Of a stretch of DNA of 64,000 bases, positions 1 through 10,446 are shown piece after piece. Under the pieces are notes generated by a model. That model was not told the origin of the DNA, searched no databases, and saw only the letters and a list, made by a program, of their open reading frames with translations. Positions within the stretch are counted from its first letter, which is position 1, and every line of letters starts with the position of its first letter. The DNA is from Aphis gossypii (Eukaryota > Arthropoda > Insecta > Hemiptera > Aphididae), in assembly GCF_020184175.1 (NCBI RefSeq), contig NW_026083109.1, positions 1 through 64,000 of the forward strand, given 5' to 3'. A program made the position numbers and the translations under genes.

Positions 1-169
1 ACTGAAATAAAGTATGATGAAGGTTAAACAGAAAATAGGTATGAGTTATAAAGGTAAACATAAAAGTAATAAAAAATAAAAAAGAGAACACTAGCTGAAA
101 AAAAAGGAAAGGTTAAGAAAATCCTAATGGTAAAAGATTGATTTTAACACCAGGTCAGACAGGAGGTGC

Positions 170-319
170 GATTCTCTAATTCCTATTTTCGCAGGGTTAT
201 CAGCTCTCGGTAGTTTAATGTCTGGGAGTGCTAGTGTTTATAATGCAATTCAAAATTCGAAAAAAAAGAAAGGTAGCGGATTGAATTTAATCAATAATGG
301 ATCAAGGAAAAAAAACTGA
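170..319 (+). pseudogene. Small hydrophobic/basic Polinton protein, C-terminal part
   Basis: The open frame ends with TGA at 317-319. It contains a hydrophobic, glycine/alanine/serine-rich stretch (IFAGLSALGSLMSGSASVYN) followed by a lysine-rich segment and a Gly-Ser-Gly-Leu motif. Insect Polintons usually carry a small protein of this type just upstream of the protease; it may be a virion protein cleaved by that protease (inference). I see no convincing start codon, so the N-terminus is missing or in another frame. The protease frame begins about five bases after the stop. Confidence 0.45.
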
Positions 320-324
320 TAAAA

Positions 325-690
325 ACGTTACCTGACAGACCACTCACATCTAGAGACATTATAAAATACATTGTAAAGTTTAATATCAATCATTTCCGAG
401 GAGTCTTTTCACGAGATGACTTACCTAAAACACCACGAACAATTGAATGTGGTATATTAAACTTAGACGTATCTTCAGGTGATGGAAGTCATTGGGTAGC
501 GTTTTACAAAATTAAAGATAAGGTTGTATATTTTGATAGCTTCGGTGATTTACCTCCACCAATTGAATTACAAAACTATTTCAAAAGAAACACGATTATA
601 TATAACTATTCAAATTATCAAGATTTTAATTCATTTAATTGTGGACATTTATGTCTTAATTTTTTACAATGCAAGAATCAGTTACTTTAA
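325..690 (+). pseudogene. Adenovirus-type cysteine protease of Polinton, start codon lost
   Basis: About 121 codons are open to TAA at 688-690. Landmarks of the adenain-like C5 protease family are visible: GSHWVAF (catalytic His), YFDSFG (acidic residue) and FNCGHLCLNF (catalytic Cys). In virus-like transposons this enzyme matures capsid proteins. There is no ATG at the expected start: position 325-327 is ACG followed by LPDRPLTSRD, which suggests an ATG to ACG change. The minor capsid ATG at 669 overlaps the last 22 bases of this frame, a compact virus-like arrangement. Confidence 0.8.
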
Positions 691-1447
691 GTTTATCTGG
701 TAATACAACCACATTATCTGTACATTATTGTCCACCAATTGATGTATACGATGACTCGGAAATTGCTTTGTTAAATTTGCAAACATATAATACATTTGCA
801 AACATAAACAAAACTAATAACAACTTCGAAAATATTTAGAAAACCCCGATCGTTTACTAAATAATAATAAATTTCCAATCTGTTATATCACACTGAAAAA
901 GGGGTGTTACGATATTAAGGATATTAAAAATCAAATTTTGGCCCAAATAGATGACTTTAATAATGATAACGAATACTTTAGAATAAAATCGACAGAGAAA
1001 ATGACTTTTGATATCGGGATTGATCAAATAGATTTTAGAACGACCATATTCAGTAATGGTATAATACGTTTTAACGTAAAGAACAGTATAGGACCTTTAT
1101 TGGGGTTTGAAAAAAAAAGTTATGAACCACACAATATGCACATTGAGGGTCATCGATCACAGAAAGTGACAAATTTAATCAGTGTTAACTCAATAAAAGT
1201 AATGTGTAATATAGCTCAAGGTTCATTCAACAACCATATGTCAAGTCATTCAATTTATGAGTTTTCCTCTAGTGAGATCATAGGGTCTAAGCTGATTCAA
1301 ACACCAAATAACCTAATATATTACAAATTAAATAAAACAAATATCGATTCAATAACTATACAATTAGTTGATCAAGATCATAATCCGATAAACAATTTAG
1401 GTGAGAAATTAATAATCAATCTACATATTAAACGTTACGGATCTTAA
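669..1447 (+). pseudogene. Penton-like minor capsid protein of Polinton, frameshifted
   Basis: The first part starts at ATG 669 (MQESVTLSLSGNTT) and stops at TAG 837-839 after 56 codons. The rest is open in another frame from about 865 to 1447, ending in a region like NNLGEKLIINLHIKR that resembles the C-terminus of jelly-roll minor capsid proteins of insect Polintons. A frame break therefore lies at about 830-865. The position between protease and major capsid gene matches the family order. The apparent start at 938 is an internal TTG, not a real start. Confidence 0.7.
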
Positions 1448-1448
1448 T

Positions 1449-1607
1449 ATGGGATTAAAATTTAATATAAGCCCATTACATAAAATAAATCTTGTTAGTC
1501 AAAAGACTAAAGCGGTACCGGTAACATCGAATAAAGTAAAAAAAATAACAACGAAAAATAAAACAATTTTAAAGGCTTTAGGTTATAAATTAAAGCAGAA
1601 TGCCTGA
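1449..1607 (+). CDS. Small basic protein between minor and major capsid genes
   Basis: This is a 52-codon ORF from ATG 1449 to TGA 1605-1607, rich in Lys and ending KTILKALGYKLKQNA. Insect Polintons often carry a short basic ORF here ending in a similar leucine-glycine-lysine motif; its function is not known to me. The major capsid ATG (1600) overlaps its end by eight bases, suggesting coupled or closely packed expression. It is intact although its neighbours are broken. Confidence 0.55.
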   Translation: MGLKFNISPLHKINLVSQKTKAVPVTSNKVKKITTKNKTILKALGYKLKQNA

Positions 1608-2806
1608 AAGTGATATTTTAGATATAAGTTCGCCGTTTGAAACCGATTCTAAAATTACGAAAATCGAATATCATTCATATACACCGTATACAACTTCATT
1701 TAATAATAGCGATGAAATACGTATATCAATTCAACAAACAGATGTTTATCCATATCTGAATGAAAGCTTTATATATTTAGAAGGTCAAGTATCAGATGCT
1801 GGAAAAGTAAAACTTACTAATAACGGTTTTCCTATCTCTTTGATCAAATACGACTTGAAATCAATGGAATAGAAGTAGATAGAACACGTGTACTTGTATT
1901 ACCAGTTCGTTAAAAGGTTATCTATCAGGTACACCTGATAATTATAATTGTTATGAAAATGCTGGTTGGATTTTTAAAAATAGTTCAAACCCAGCAAATA
2001 ATAATGGAGAATTTAGTACATGCATTCCGTTGAAATATTGGTTAGGTCTATTTGAAGACTTTAAAAAGATATTAGTTAATTCTAGATTAGAACTAATATT
2101 AACTCGATGTCATAACGATTTAAACGCTCTAAAGGTAATAACCAGTGCAAGTACAAATTCTGGAAAAGTTGATTTGAATAAAATAGTTTGGAAGGTTCCA
2201 CATATTACTGTTGATGATGAAGAAAGGTTAAAATTATTAAAACTTATTGAAAAAGAAAAAAGTTTGTTTATCCCGTTCAGATCTTTTGAAACTTTTGAAT
2301 ATCCTGAACTCGGAACCACAAAAAAAGTAGTGTGGAACTTGAAGACAGCATCAAAATTAGAAAAACCACGATTTATCATAATTGGATTACAAAAAGGACG
2401 TAAAAATTCGTTAGAAAAAGATTGTAGTATATTTGATCACTGTAATATAACAAACGTTAAAGTATTTCTTAACTTAATAGCTTATCCATATGATAATTTG
2501 AATTTAGATTTTATAAAAAATAATTTCACCTTATTATATGATATGTATACATCGTTTCAAGAATCGTACTATGAAAAAAATATACGAAACCCCATATTAA
2601 GTCCCTCTACTTTTCTATCGAACGCTCGAATTGTAGTTATCGATACTTCAAAACAGAACGATTCGGCTACAGCATCATCAGTAGATGTTCAATTGGAAAT
2701 TGAAGCATCGGAATCTCTTACAGGTGTAACTGCTTATTGTTTATTAATTCATGATCGCATTGTTGAATATGTACCTTTTACTAGAGAAGTAAGAAAACTA
2801 GTGTGA
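1600..2806 (+). pseudogene. Double-jelly-roll major capsid protein of Polinton, frameshifted
   Basis: The N-terminal part (ATG 1600, containing YHSYTPYTTSFNNSDEIRIS) is open to about 1872. The next stretch lies in a second frame and meets TAA at 1911-1913. The long C-terminal part runs in a third frame from about 1908 to 2806 (LGLFEDFKKILVN, FDHCNITNVKVFLN, AYCLLIHDRIVEYVPF). This is the major capsid family seen in insect Polintons and related virus-like elements; the protein would self-assemble into a capsid. At least two frame breaks (about 1830-1870 and about 1905) inactivate it. Position 2030 is an internal TTG, not a start. Confidence 0.75.
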
Positions 2807-2974
2807 ATAATATTAAAAAACTGATTTATTTAAAATACTTGATGTTAAATACTATTAATTAATTTAAAATAAATAAACAAAATGATAATAAAAAAAAATG
2901 TTTTTATTTATTTCAGAAATTTTAACGAAAATGGTTCGTTTAACTAATAACTAATCATGTTTTATTTTCAGTAA

Positions 2975-3334
2975 AAGTAATAGGGAGATTTTTTATACTG
3001 AAAGAAGGACATTCCGCTTTAAACATTTTTCGTGTCCCTATAAAAATGGAACCAAACGCCTCATGGTTTCCCTGAAACAACGTGGGGCGTCTTACTCCAT
3101 TTTACAGCGGGAATTTCTTACACTGCAAGGGGACAATACTCCTCAAACTTTTTTCATCTCCGCTGAAAAATGGAGCCAGACGCCCCATATTTATACTAAT
3201 AAATGGTTAGAAAAACCATGGGGCGTCTGGCTCCATTTTACAGCGGGAATTTCTTACACTGCAAGGGGACCATACCCCCTCAAACTTTTTTCACCTTCTC
3301 TGAAAAATGGAGCCAGACGCCCCATATTTATACT
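2975..3334. repeat. Tandem repeat with internal inverted arms, period about 136 bp
   Basis: Two good units (about 3084-3219 and 3220-3334) and one degenerate unit to the left (about 2975-3083) are seen. Each good unit starts with GGGGCGTCTGGCTCCATTTT (3220-3239; one variant base in the first copy) and carries the inverted arm ending TGGAGCCAGACGCCCC (3173-3186 and 3308-3323). Each unit can thus fold into a long hairpin. An open frame across it (3063-3491) is probably fortuitous. It lies between the Polinton fragment and the truncated end of the Helitron. Confidence 0.8.
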
Positions 3335-3344
3335 ACTGGCTTCA

Positions 3345-4515
3345 ATAAAGTTTTTTTTCAATAATAATATTTTTAATCTCGTTCCATTGCATAGTTTGGG
3401 AGCATTTAAATTTCGCATGAGAATAATAGGCGCACCGATTTTTAAATTAAATTTGTGTGGGGGGAGAGACCTGATGGATTTAATTAATTAAAAAATTCAG
3501 TTGGGATATCTATAGCTTCATCTTGATAAGTAAGTGTATCTATGGAAATATAGTTTTTTTTTATCAGCTTTGAACATGAAACGAAATTTTTCGTTTATGA
3601 TGTTGACGGTGTCATTTTTACGGGCCAAAATTGCACGTTCGCGGAGCCATTCATTGGATTTATTGGAAAGAGAAGACATTTCAGAATAAACTTTGTTGAT
3701 TAAGTTTATTTGATCAAGAACAAAAATCCAAAATGTAGAATTTATGTGTATCATGCTATCCTCATCATTCTGAAAAGTTCCGTCACCAATTTTCAAATAT
3801 GTTGTGAGAAGAATTCGGCATTATTATCACCACCAATGTGTACACGCATATTGGTTGTAATATGAAAGATTTTATGTAAGACCAAAGATATGATGACTTT
3901 GACAGGCGTTGATTTCAACGTTTTTAGTGCCTTTAGGCACAACTGGCCATATTTGTGTAAAGTCACCAGCAAAAAGAATAACAACTCCGCCCATTGGGCG
4001 ATCATTATTTTTAAAATCCCTCAACGTTCTATCAAGTGCCTCAGGACCACCTTTATTCGCCATTGTTGATTCATCCCAAACAATCAAACAATAAAACGTG
4101 TCTCCCTTAATAATTTACCCAAAGAACTTTGTTTCTTCACACTACAAACTGGGCGTTCGGTAGTCTGAAGATCCAAAGGTAATTTGAAAGCGGAATGTGC
4201 TGTCCTGCCATTTTGTAATAATGTTGCTGCTATTCAGGAAGAAGCGACTGCTAATGAAATTATTCTTTCTGCACGTAGCTTTGCAAGCAAGAGATTCAGC
4301 ATGAAGGTCTTGCCAGTTCCACCAGGAGCATCAAGAAAAATTAATTCTCCAGTATCTTGCAATACGCTTTCTAAAATAGTATTATAAAAAACTTGCTGAT
4401 CGTTTGTTAACTTCGGCTCATTCTCATGAATATAATTTGAAAGCATACCATAATCATAAGAAGTTTCTGCAATATAAGCCCTATCTGTAAGAAAATTATT
4501 ATCATTATCATCAGT
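3345..4515 (-). pseudogene. Helitron Pif1-like helicase domain, decayed
   Basis: Read right to left: Walker A in FLDAPGGTGKTFMLNLLLAK (about 4280-4330), Walker B/motif II in VWDESTMANK (about 4060-4085), motif III in FAGDFTQIWPVVPKG (about 3925-3975), WLRERAILARKND (about 3610-3650), and the conserved GAPIILMRNLNAPKLCNGTRL near 3370-3432. The helicase would unwind DNA for rolling-circle transposition. Several frame changes and an internal deletion break it, and the C-terminal motif VI part is absent. An unrelated plus-strand copy of that C-terminus is at 28395-28639. Confidence 0.85.
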
Positions 4516-7500
4516 CAAGGCCGGATTAAGCACCTATTGGGCCCCGGGGCAGAAATATTTTATGGGCCCTTTTGATAAAACATGCTTTACAAAGCCGCTC
4601 GCTGCGCTCGCAGAACAATACATTTTTTTTTAACTATTTCACAAATTATCAATTCTATTATAAAATTATAAATTTAAAAGGTATATACAATTTATGCCTA
4701 TAAACCTACTATTTTAGTATGATAAAAGTAAATACTTCATATTTCATTAATTTAAATACAGATGTTCATAATAAGTTTTATATTTATTAACAATTTACAA
4801 CAAATATAAAACTAATGTAAATATATAAAACAAAAACAATTTAATTAAATACATTTTTTCTTCTTGCTTTACTTGAAGCCAACTCTCTTAGTACATCATT
4901 TAAGTCTAATGATTTTAACAAATCATTCTCTGAATATAAAATCATTTGTATATCTAAGTTTTCTTGGGTTTGACTGGTTCTATACTTATTTTTAACTCTA
5001 GTTAATTTAGAAAAAGCTCTCTCAGCCGAGCAATTAGCTACAGGAATTGTCAAATATATTTTTAAAGAAGTAAATATACAAGGAAATACCTCTTCGAGTG
5101 ATTGATTACTAAACCAGTCAAATAGTTTGGGAATGTCAACTGGATCAAAAGAAGGTTGACAAAGCCTCCAGTATTCTCTAAATTGTACAAGTTCGTTTGG
5201 TAAAGTAGAATCTATATCATTTTTATACTTTGAAATAAATGTTGAGACACTCAAATCAATTTTTTCATTAGATTAAAGAGTTAAGTGTGTTATAAATAAA
5301 AAATGATCACCAATATATTCATAAGCTGAAATTCTTTTGTTTAATTCTGAAACAAATTTATCAATAATAAATAATTGAGTCTGTACACGAAATTTGTTTT
5401 TTCCTTTTAACACTTCTTCATTTTTGCTACCATCAGGGAATTTTTTTCTTTTTTTTCTTTGCTTTTCATCTGAGTAGTAAATAGTAATTTCAGAACTAAG
5501 ATTAGGTATTTTTTCTTGATAAATTGAATTTGAGTCTCGTACACTTAACACATAAATCTTTAGTGATTTTAACAAGTTGATCGCCTTCATTGTATCACAG
5601 TTTGAATGTTGTAATTCAGTTGAAGTTTTGTTACTTATTTCCATGATGTCATTCCAAAGTAATGACATATATCCAGTTTCTCTTTTAACCATTTTCTTCC
5701 ATAACGATTTAGCATCTATAGTTGTAACATTATTTTCTTCACCATCATACATACTTTTTAACGCAGTCAAAATTTGTTCATAATTTACAACTATTGCTTT
5801 ACATGCTTCTACATGACAAGACCATCTAGTGTCACTTAAGGATTTAAGTGTAAGAAGTCGCCTAGAATTTTCTTTGACACTATTTTTTTCTTCTTTTTTC
5901 AATATGTTAATAAGTATATTCCACCTGTGAGTTGACCCACTAAAGAAGTTATACAATTTATGTACAAAATCAAAAAAATTGACAGCTTCAGTACAACAAT
6001 TTACACTATTTATTCCAACTAGGTTTAACGAATGAGCTGTACAAGGTATAAACACAGCTAATGGATTTTTATTTTTGACATAAGCTTGAAGCCCTTTAAA
6101 TTGACCACTCATGTTTGAGGCGTTGTCATAAGATTGACCCCTGATGTTCATAATGTTTAATTTACTTTTTTCAAGAAAGTCATGTAATACCTTATACATA
6201 GATTGGCCATGATGATCTTTAATGGGAAAAAATCCTAGAAGTCTTTCTTCCACACCTGTTGACGTGCAGTAACGTAGAACAATGGCCATTAGGTCGACTT
6301 TTGTCAAATCCGGAGTTGAATCCATAATTATCGAAAAATATTTACATTTCTTTATTTCACCAATAATACAAGTAGTTAAACTATTTTTCATTATTGTCAT
6401 TAACTCATTACAAATGGATTTTGAAAGGTATGATGGGTTGCCTTTTCCTTGATTTCCGTACTTTTAAATATGAGCCTTTAAGAAAGGATCATATTCTGAA
6501 ATAAGTTCTAATAGGCCTAGATAATTTCCATTATGTTGACTATTGAATTTTTCTTCCTTTTAAAGTCTTTTCATTACTTCAAACCAATAATTTGTTTCAG
6601 CAGTAATTTGACGACATAAATCTTTATTAACAGAATTGTTGGTATTAGATCATAATAACCACTTATTGATATCATTTCTGTGTTGTTGACTATTTTCATG
6701 TTCGCCAATCCGTTCAGATTTTTTCCATTTATCAAAATCACCAGAAATAAAAGGATTCTCTCTATAACTTCCATACAATTTACAAACAAAACAATAAACA
6801 GATCCTTGACTAGGTGAATAGAGAAGCCATTTTCTATTACATTTTTGTCCACTAGATAAGGATCGAGTAAACATTGCTAGGGTTAAGTGTCTGTTGAAGT
6901 TCTTATCTGAAAAGTCATAATAAATATGTACTAATAACTGACATCTAAACATTCTATTACATTTCACCTTATTAAATAATAAAATAATAATTACACAATA
7001 ATTTTAAAAAGTGACTAAAATGCTTTAATATAATACAGGTGAATTTAAGTTATTAGAATAAAAACAAGTGGATAAACAAGATAAAAAAATCTATAATTAA
7101 AATTCATAGTACCTATACAAGATCATTTAAAATATTAAGTATAAAATACATATTTTATATGCATTAATGTATTAATGCATTATGCAACTATGTTATATCA
7201 ACAATAGATTAAACTAGTTAAGTTAAAAAATAAACTCCTTAACTTAACTTTAACTTTTTAACTAGTTAAGTACCTTTGAGTATTTGCTTGTATATTAACA
7301 CATAATTAACCAACACTTAATGATTTTAAATAACTTTTTATAGAATTTTTTAATTACCTGGACGTTTTGAATTTATAAAATCAGAGTTCAAATTTTGAAA
7401 ATAATCAGGTCCTTTTTCCACACAGCACTCGATAAAATATTTCTGCATGTTTTTTGGCCAGAAAAAGGGATCTTTGTATACATTCCAATCTATACTGTTT

Positions 7501-7614
7501 AGTTCAGTAGTTGTTTCTTCAATATTAACTTTTACCATATTGTCTAAGAATGAAATACAGCATCAATGTCAAACAATAGCAAAAATGAACTAAAATATGT
7601 AATTCGGTACTTAA

Positions 7615-8063
7615 CTTCAATTAATTTTTTTTTCAATTTTACAGTTTGTGCTGATGTCTAACAAATTTTTATATGGCACAATATCACTCTGGCTCTCAGC
7701 TGAACCATTGGCTTCTTTATAATTATAATAATATTATGAAAATAACAATTTTAATAAAAAAATAACTAATATATTATATATTTAGGTACCTTCAATTAAT
7801 TTTTCTTCAATTTCGCAGTTTGTGCTGATGTCTAACAAATTTTCATGCGGCACAATATCACTCTGGCTCTCAGCTGAACCGTTGGCTTCTTTATAATTAT
7901 AATAATATTGTGAAAATAACAATTTTAATAAAAAATGAACTAATATATATAGGTATTTAGGTACCTTCAATTAATTTTTCTTCAATTCCACAATTTGTGC
8001 TGATGTCCAACAAATTTTCTTGTAGCATAGTGTCACTCTGGCTCTCAGCTAAACCATTGGCTT
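7615..8063 (-). repeat. Tandem triplication of a 99-bp exon with its introns (175-bp unit)
   Basis: Units start at 7615, 7790 and 7965 (period 175 bp). On the minus strand each unit has an acceptor (ATAAAG before AAGCC) and an exon coding a variant of EANGSAESQSDIVPHENLL followed by DISTNCEIEEKLIE. Two of them have a clean GAAG/GTACC donor. The exons at 7965-8063 and 7790-7888 are exactly 99 bp and phase 1-1, so repeats add 33 residues without shifting frame. The copy at 7615-7714 is 100 bp because of an extra A, and its donor is altered. Confidence 0.85.
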
Positions 8064-8427
8064 CTTTATCATTATAATAATATTATGAAAATACAATTTT
8101 TAATAAAAACTAGTAATTATACCAAATTTGCAAATAAAATACTTATTAAATAAAAATATTTAATTTTTAATACCTAAATAGTTAATAAAAGAGTAGTTTT
8201 TTTAGTTCATTCCTTAAAAATTATAGCAATATCAAATATCTCATTCATGTTTATATAAAAGATAATTTCTTTTTCAATAAATGGCCAAGATAAAGGTTCA
8301 AAATATCATTGATTTATAAATATATTATATACTAAATTTAGTTTTAAAAATGTTAAGCTCTGAAAATAACATGTATTGATATAGGTATTCCATAATAACT
8401 ATGATAATTTGAATGCTTTGCACTTAC
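8064..8427. other. Intron between hAT-1 exons 1 and 2
   Basis: AT-rich sequence flanked by the donor at 8427 and the acceptor at 8064-8065 (minus strand). I see no coding potential. The interval 8546-9187 is the 5' flank of the element, ending in its GC-rich terminus. Confidence 0.5.
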
Positions 8428-9187
8428 CAGGTCGAATGCATCTAAATAAACTGTTAATTTTTTTATTAGTTAGTAAAATATTTTTTGTTTGCTGCTCTTT
8501 CTTCTTTCTTTTCGCTGATTCACTCAAAACTTTAGATTTCATCATTTTAGAAAAGAATATGATTATCCGGTTTTTTTATTTTAATACAATATGAGAAATT
8601 GAGAAATAACACTGTACACAGTAGAAATGAGAACTGTAATAATATTTAACCGAAAATGGTAAAAATATCTAATTAAATTAATATTATTAGTTCGTAGTCA
8701 TTAGTCTCGTATTTGCAGTAGTTTTATAAAATGATACTAGATCGTCTAAAATAATATATCATAAGCATTTCGGGTTGCTATAAATAACTTAAATGCGTTG
8801 AGATAAGATATTATACAATACTAGAGCCCAGATTTCCCGTATTTCACTAATACTGGCAGTATTACCCACAGACTTGTATATTATATGTCTATGGTATTAC
8901 CAGATATAAATGACATTATTACATATTGATGATATTATTAATTATATCAATGAAAGTATTAAATAACAGTAAAATGCGTCTTTTCTACCATAGTGATTTT
9001 GTAGGTATTTACTATTTACTTATTTTTATCGATTAAAAAAATTATTTTTAAAATACAGAAAAACTATTTTTTTAGATTGCTGAAAAATGTGTATCGGCTT
9101 AAAATTATTTGGGCCCCCTTTCACTTGGGTACTCGAGAGGGCCCCGGGGCTGCGGCCCCGACTAGACCCCCCCTTAATACGGCCTTG

Positions 9188-10242
9188 TCATCAGTTCGTA
9201 ACAGTGATTCCATGTTAAAATCACACAGCTTCTTTCCAGATATTTTCAAAAGATAATGTTCTATTAATATTTAAGTATTATTCAAAATATATGGAGTGAC
9301 AGCTAAATCGCAATTTATAGAACTATGCATTTCTTGCTGTAAAATATCTAATGACATTTTATTTTTGTGATTTTCCCACAGTTCTGTTAAATTAGTAATG
9401 TGGCTAAATGCTATCATAGTAACAAAATATTCTCTTAGATTCGACACTGATTTAAAGCAGCTTCTTCGAGAGTAGAATTCCAATGACTTTCATCTTGTAA
9501 CAGATCAAGCGCTTTGCCAGCTCTTTGAAATGTAGGGTGGATAACGTCATCAACAGTTTTTAAATCTAAAAATAAAGTTGGTCCACGGACGTGAAGCAAA
9601 AGCATACGTAAATAATAATACTCAACATTACTTGGATGAATAATGTATACTTGACCGAGCACATTAGATTTCTTGACTCCAGGGTATTCTACAATTGGCT
9701 CTCTTTGTTTTATTCTATTGAAACGATTATTAGTAAAAGTGTAGTAAGATGGAACTTCAATATAAAGCAATGTTTTTGCGAATTCGTCATGGGAGCAAAG
9801 TTCAAAAAAAACCATAAGAGTGGTGTTTCTAACATTTTCAAGTCTTTCGCGAGCATTTTGATCAGTGAAATAGACGCTTTTGCCATTTTCAAGGTGTATT
9901 GAAAGTTGAAAAATTGTGAAAAAATGTGACCATGCGATTATCGGATTTCCTAAGCTGAAAAGTTTGCCCGCCATCATCAGGTAATCGAAGACGATATTTT
10001 AGATAAACATCATGTTCGGATTATGTCGTAATAGTAAACAGTTTCGGAAAATCTTTTGAACATTTTCCGTTTTGCATACATTTTTTTTGTATTGATTTAA
10101 TACGCGGTGGGTCCATCCATAGTATATGATCAAGTTTTCCATTAGCAACGAAAACGATATGAACTATCACGTCGCGCAACGGTGATAGGGAAGGGGAAAT
10201 TTGGGCGGCCACGTCTAGCCACCGTCCACTGCCGTACCGCAA
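9188..10242 (-). pseudogene. Helitron Rep/linker region, decayed
   Basis: The best preserved block (9435-9977) contains YIEVPSYYTF, VYIIHPSNVEYYYLRMLLLH and VRGPTLFLDLKTVDDVIHPT, the strongly conserved Helitron segment between Rep and helicase. It continues in another frame to 9188 (GKKLCDFNMESLLRTD). Upstream, 10021-10242 carries CMQNGKCSKDFPKLF, the zinc-finger-like segment before the Rep nuclease. The expected two-His/Tyr nuclease core is not recognisable, so an internal deletion is likely near 9977-10021. Frame changes are frequent. Confidence 0.8.
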
Positions 10243-10446
10243 ACCTCACCCACTAAATCTACGTAACAGGTCATTATTTATGATAATTGATAACTCCTTT
10301 GTTAAGTTAGAAAATCGATCAAATGCCATAAACCTTCTCCGCAATGAGCTCTTCAATTTAAAAAAAAAAATCATAACGATCGGTTCTGTAGTTTCCGAGA
10401 ACATATCACTCAAAGATTTTCATTTTCACATTTATATATTAGATAT

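Larger units (their letters stand above)
1..2806 (+). mobile_element. Polinton/Maverick-like element, capsid-module fragment
   Basis: Five short, closely packed or overlapping genes on the plus strand occur in the order typical of Polinton/Maverick virus-like transposons of insects: small hydrophobic/basic protein, adenovirus-type cysteine protease, penton-like minor capsid protein, small basic protein, double-jelly-roll major capsid protein. No polymerase B, integrase or packaging ATPase is seen, so this is a fragment that probably continues left of the window. The minor and major capsid genes are frameshifted and the protease has lost its ATG, so the copy is dead. Family assignment rests on protein-level recognition, not on terminal repeats, which I did not find. 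Confidence 0.8.
4841..8545 (-). pseudogene. hAT-1 transposase (ZMYM1-like), intron-containing, stop-codon-riddled
   Basis: The first exon is 8545 to 8428 (MMKSKVLSESAKRKKKEQQ, donor GTAAG). Three copies of the second exon lie at 8063-7965, 7888-7790 and 7714-7615, and a further exon at about 7547-7365. The main exon spans 6967 to 4841. It shows a TTF-type zinc finger (WLLYSPSQGSVYCFVCKLYG), the RNase H-like core (IIMDSTPDLTK, RGQSYDNASNMSG, SDTRWSCH) and the C-terminal hAT dimerisation motif (ANCSAERAFSKLTRVKNK). The main exon stays in one frame but has in-frame stops near 6650, 6560, 6470 and at 5273-5275, so decay is by substitutions more than indels. It would cut and paste the element; this copy cannot. 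Confidence 0.85.
4516..9187 (-). mobile_element. hAT-family DNA transposon (hAT-1), complete ends
   Basis: The 8-bp TSD TCATCAGT is perfect at 4508-4515 and 9188-9195. The termini are inverted: CAAGGCCGGATTAAG at the left and CAAGGCCGTATTAAG at the right (complement). Both ends carry GC-rich subterminal sequence with GGGCCCCGGGGC. Inside is a ZMYM1-like hAT transposase gene on the minus strand. The element sits in the Helitron helicase frame. TSD length, terminus and transposase type agree. Confidence 0.95.
3340..10443 (-). mobile_element. Helitron, truncated and split by hAT-1
   Basis: Minus-strand protein fragments occur in Helitron order: Rep N-terminal CMQNGKCSKDFPK near 10060, Rep/linker to about 9188, then the Pif1-like helicase from 4515 down to about 3345. 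A likely 5' end (5'-TC, followed by an AT-rich leader) lies at 10443 on the minus strand, preceded by A as expected for Helitrons. The 3' terminus with CTAG is missing; the element stops beside the 136-bp repeat near 3340. The reading frame runs straight across the hAT-1 insertion if the insert and one TSD are ignored. Confidence 0.85.

Noticed and set aside
938..1447. Separate gene starting at 938
   Set aside because: The start is an internal TTG; the segment continues the minor capsid gene that begins at ATG 669.
2030..2806. Separate gene starting at 2030
   Set aside because: Starts at an internal TTG; it is the C-terminal part of the frameshifted major capsid gene.
3063..3491. 142-codon ORF on the plus strand
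   Set aside because: It is a reading of the tandem hairpin repeat and of the antisense strand of the Helitron helicase end; no domain.
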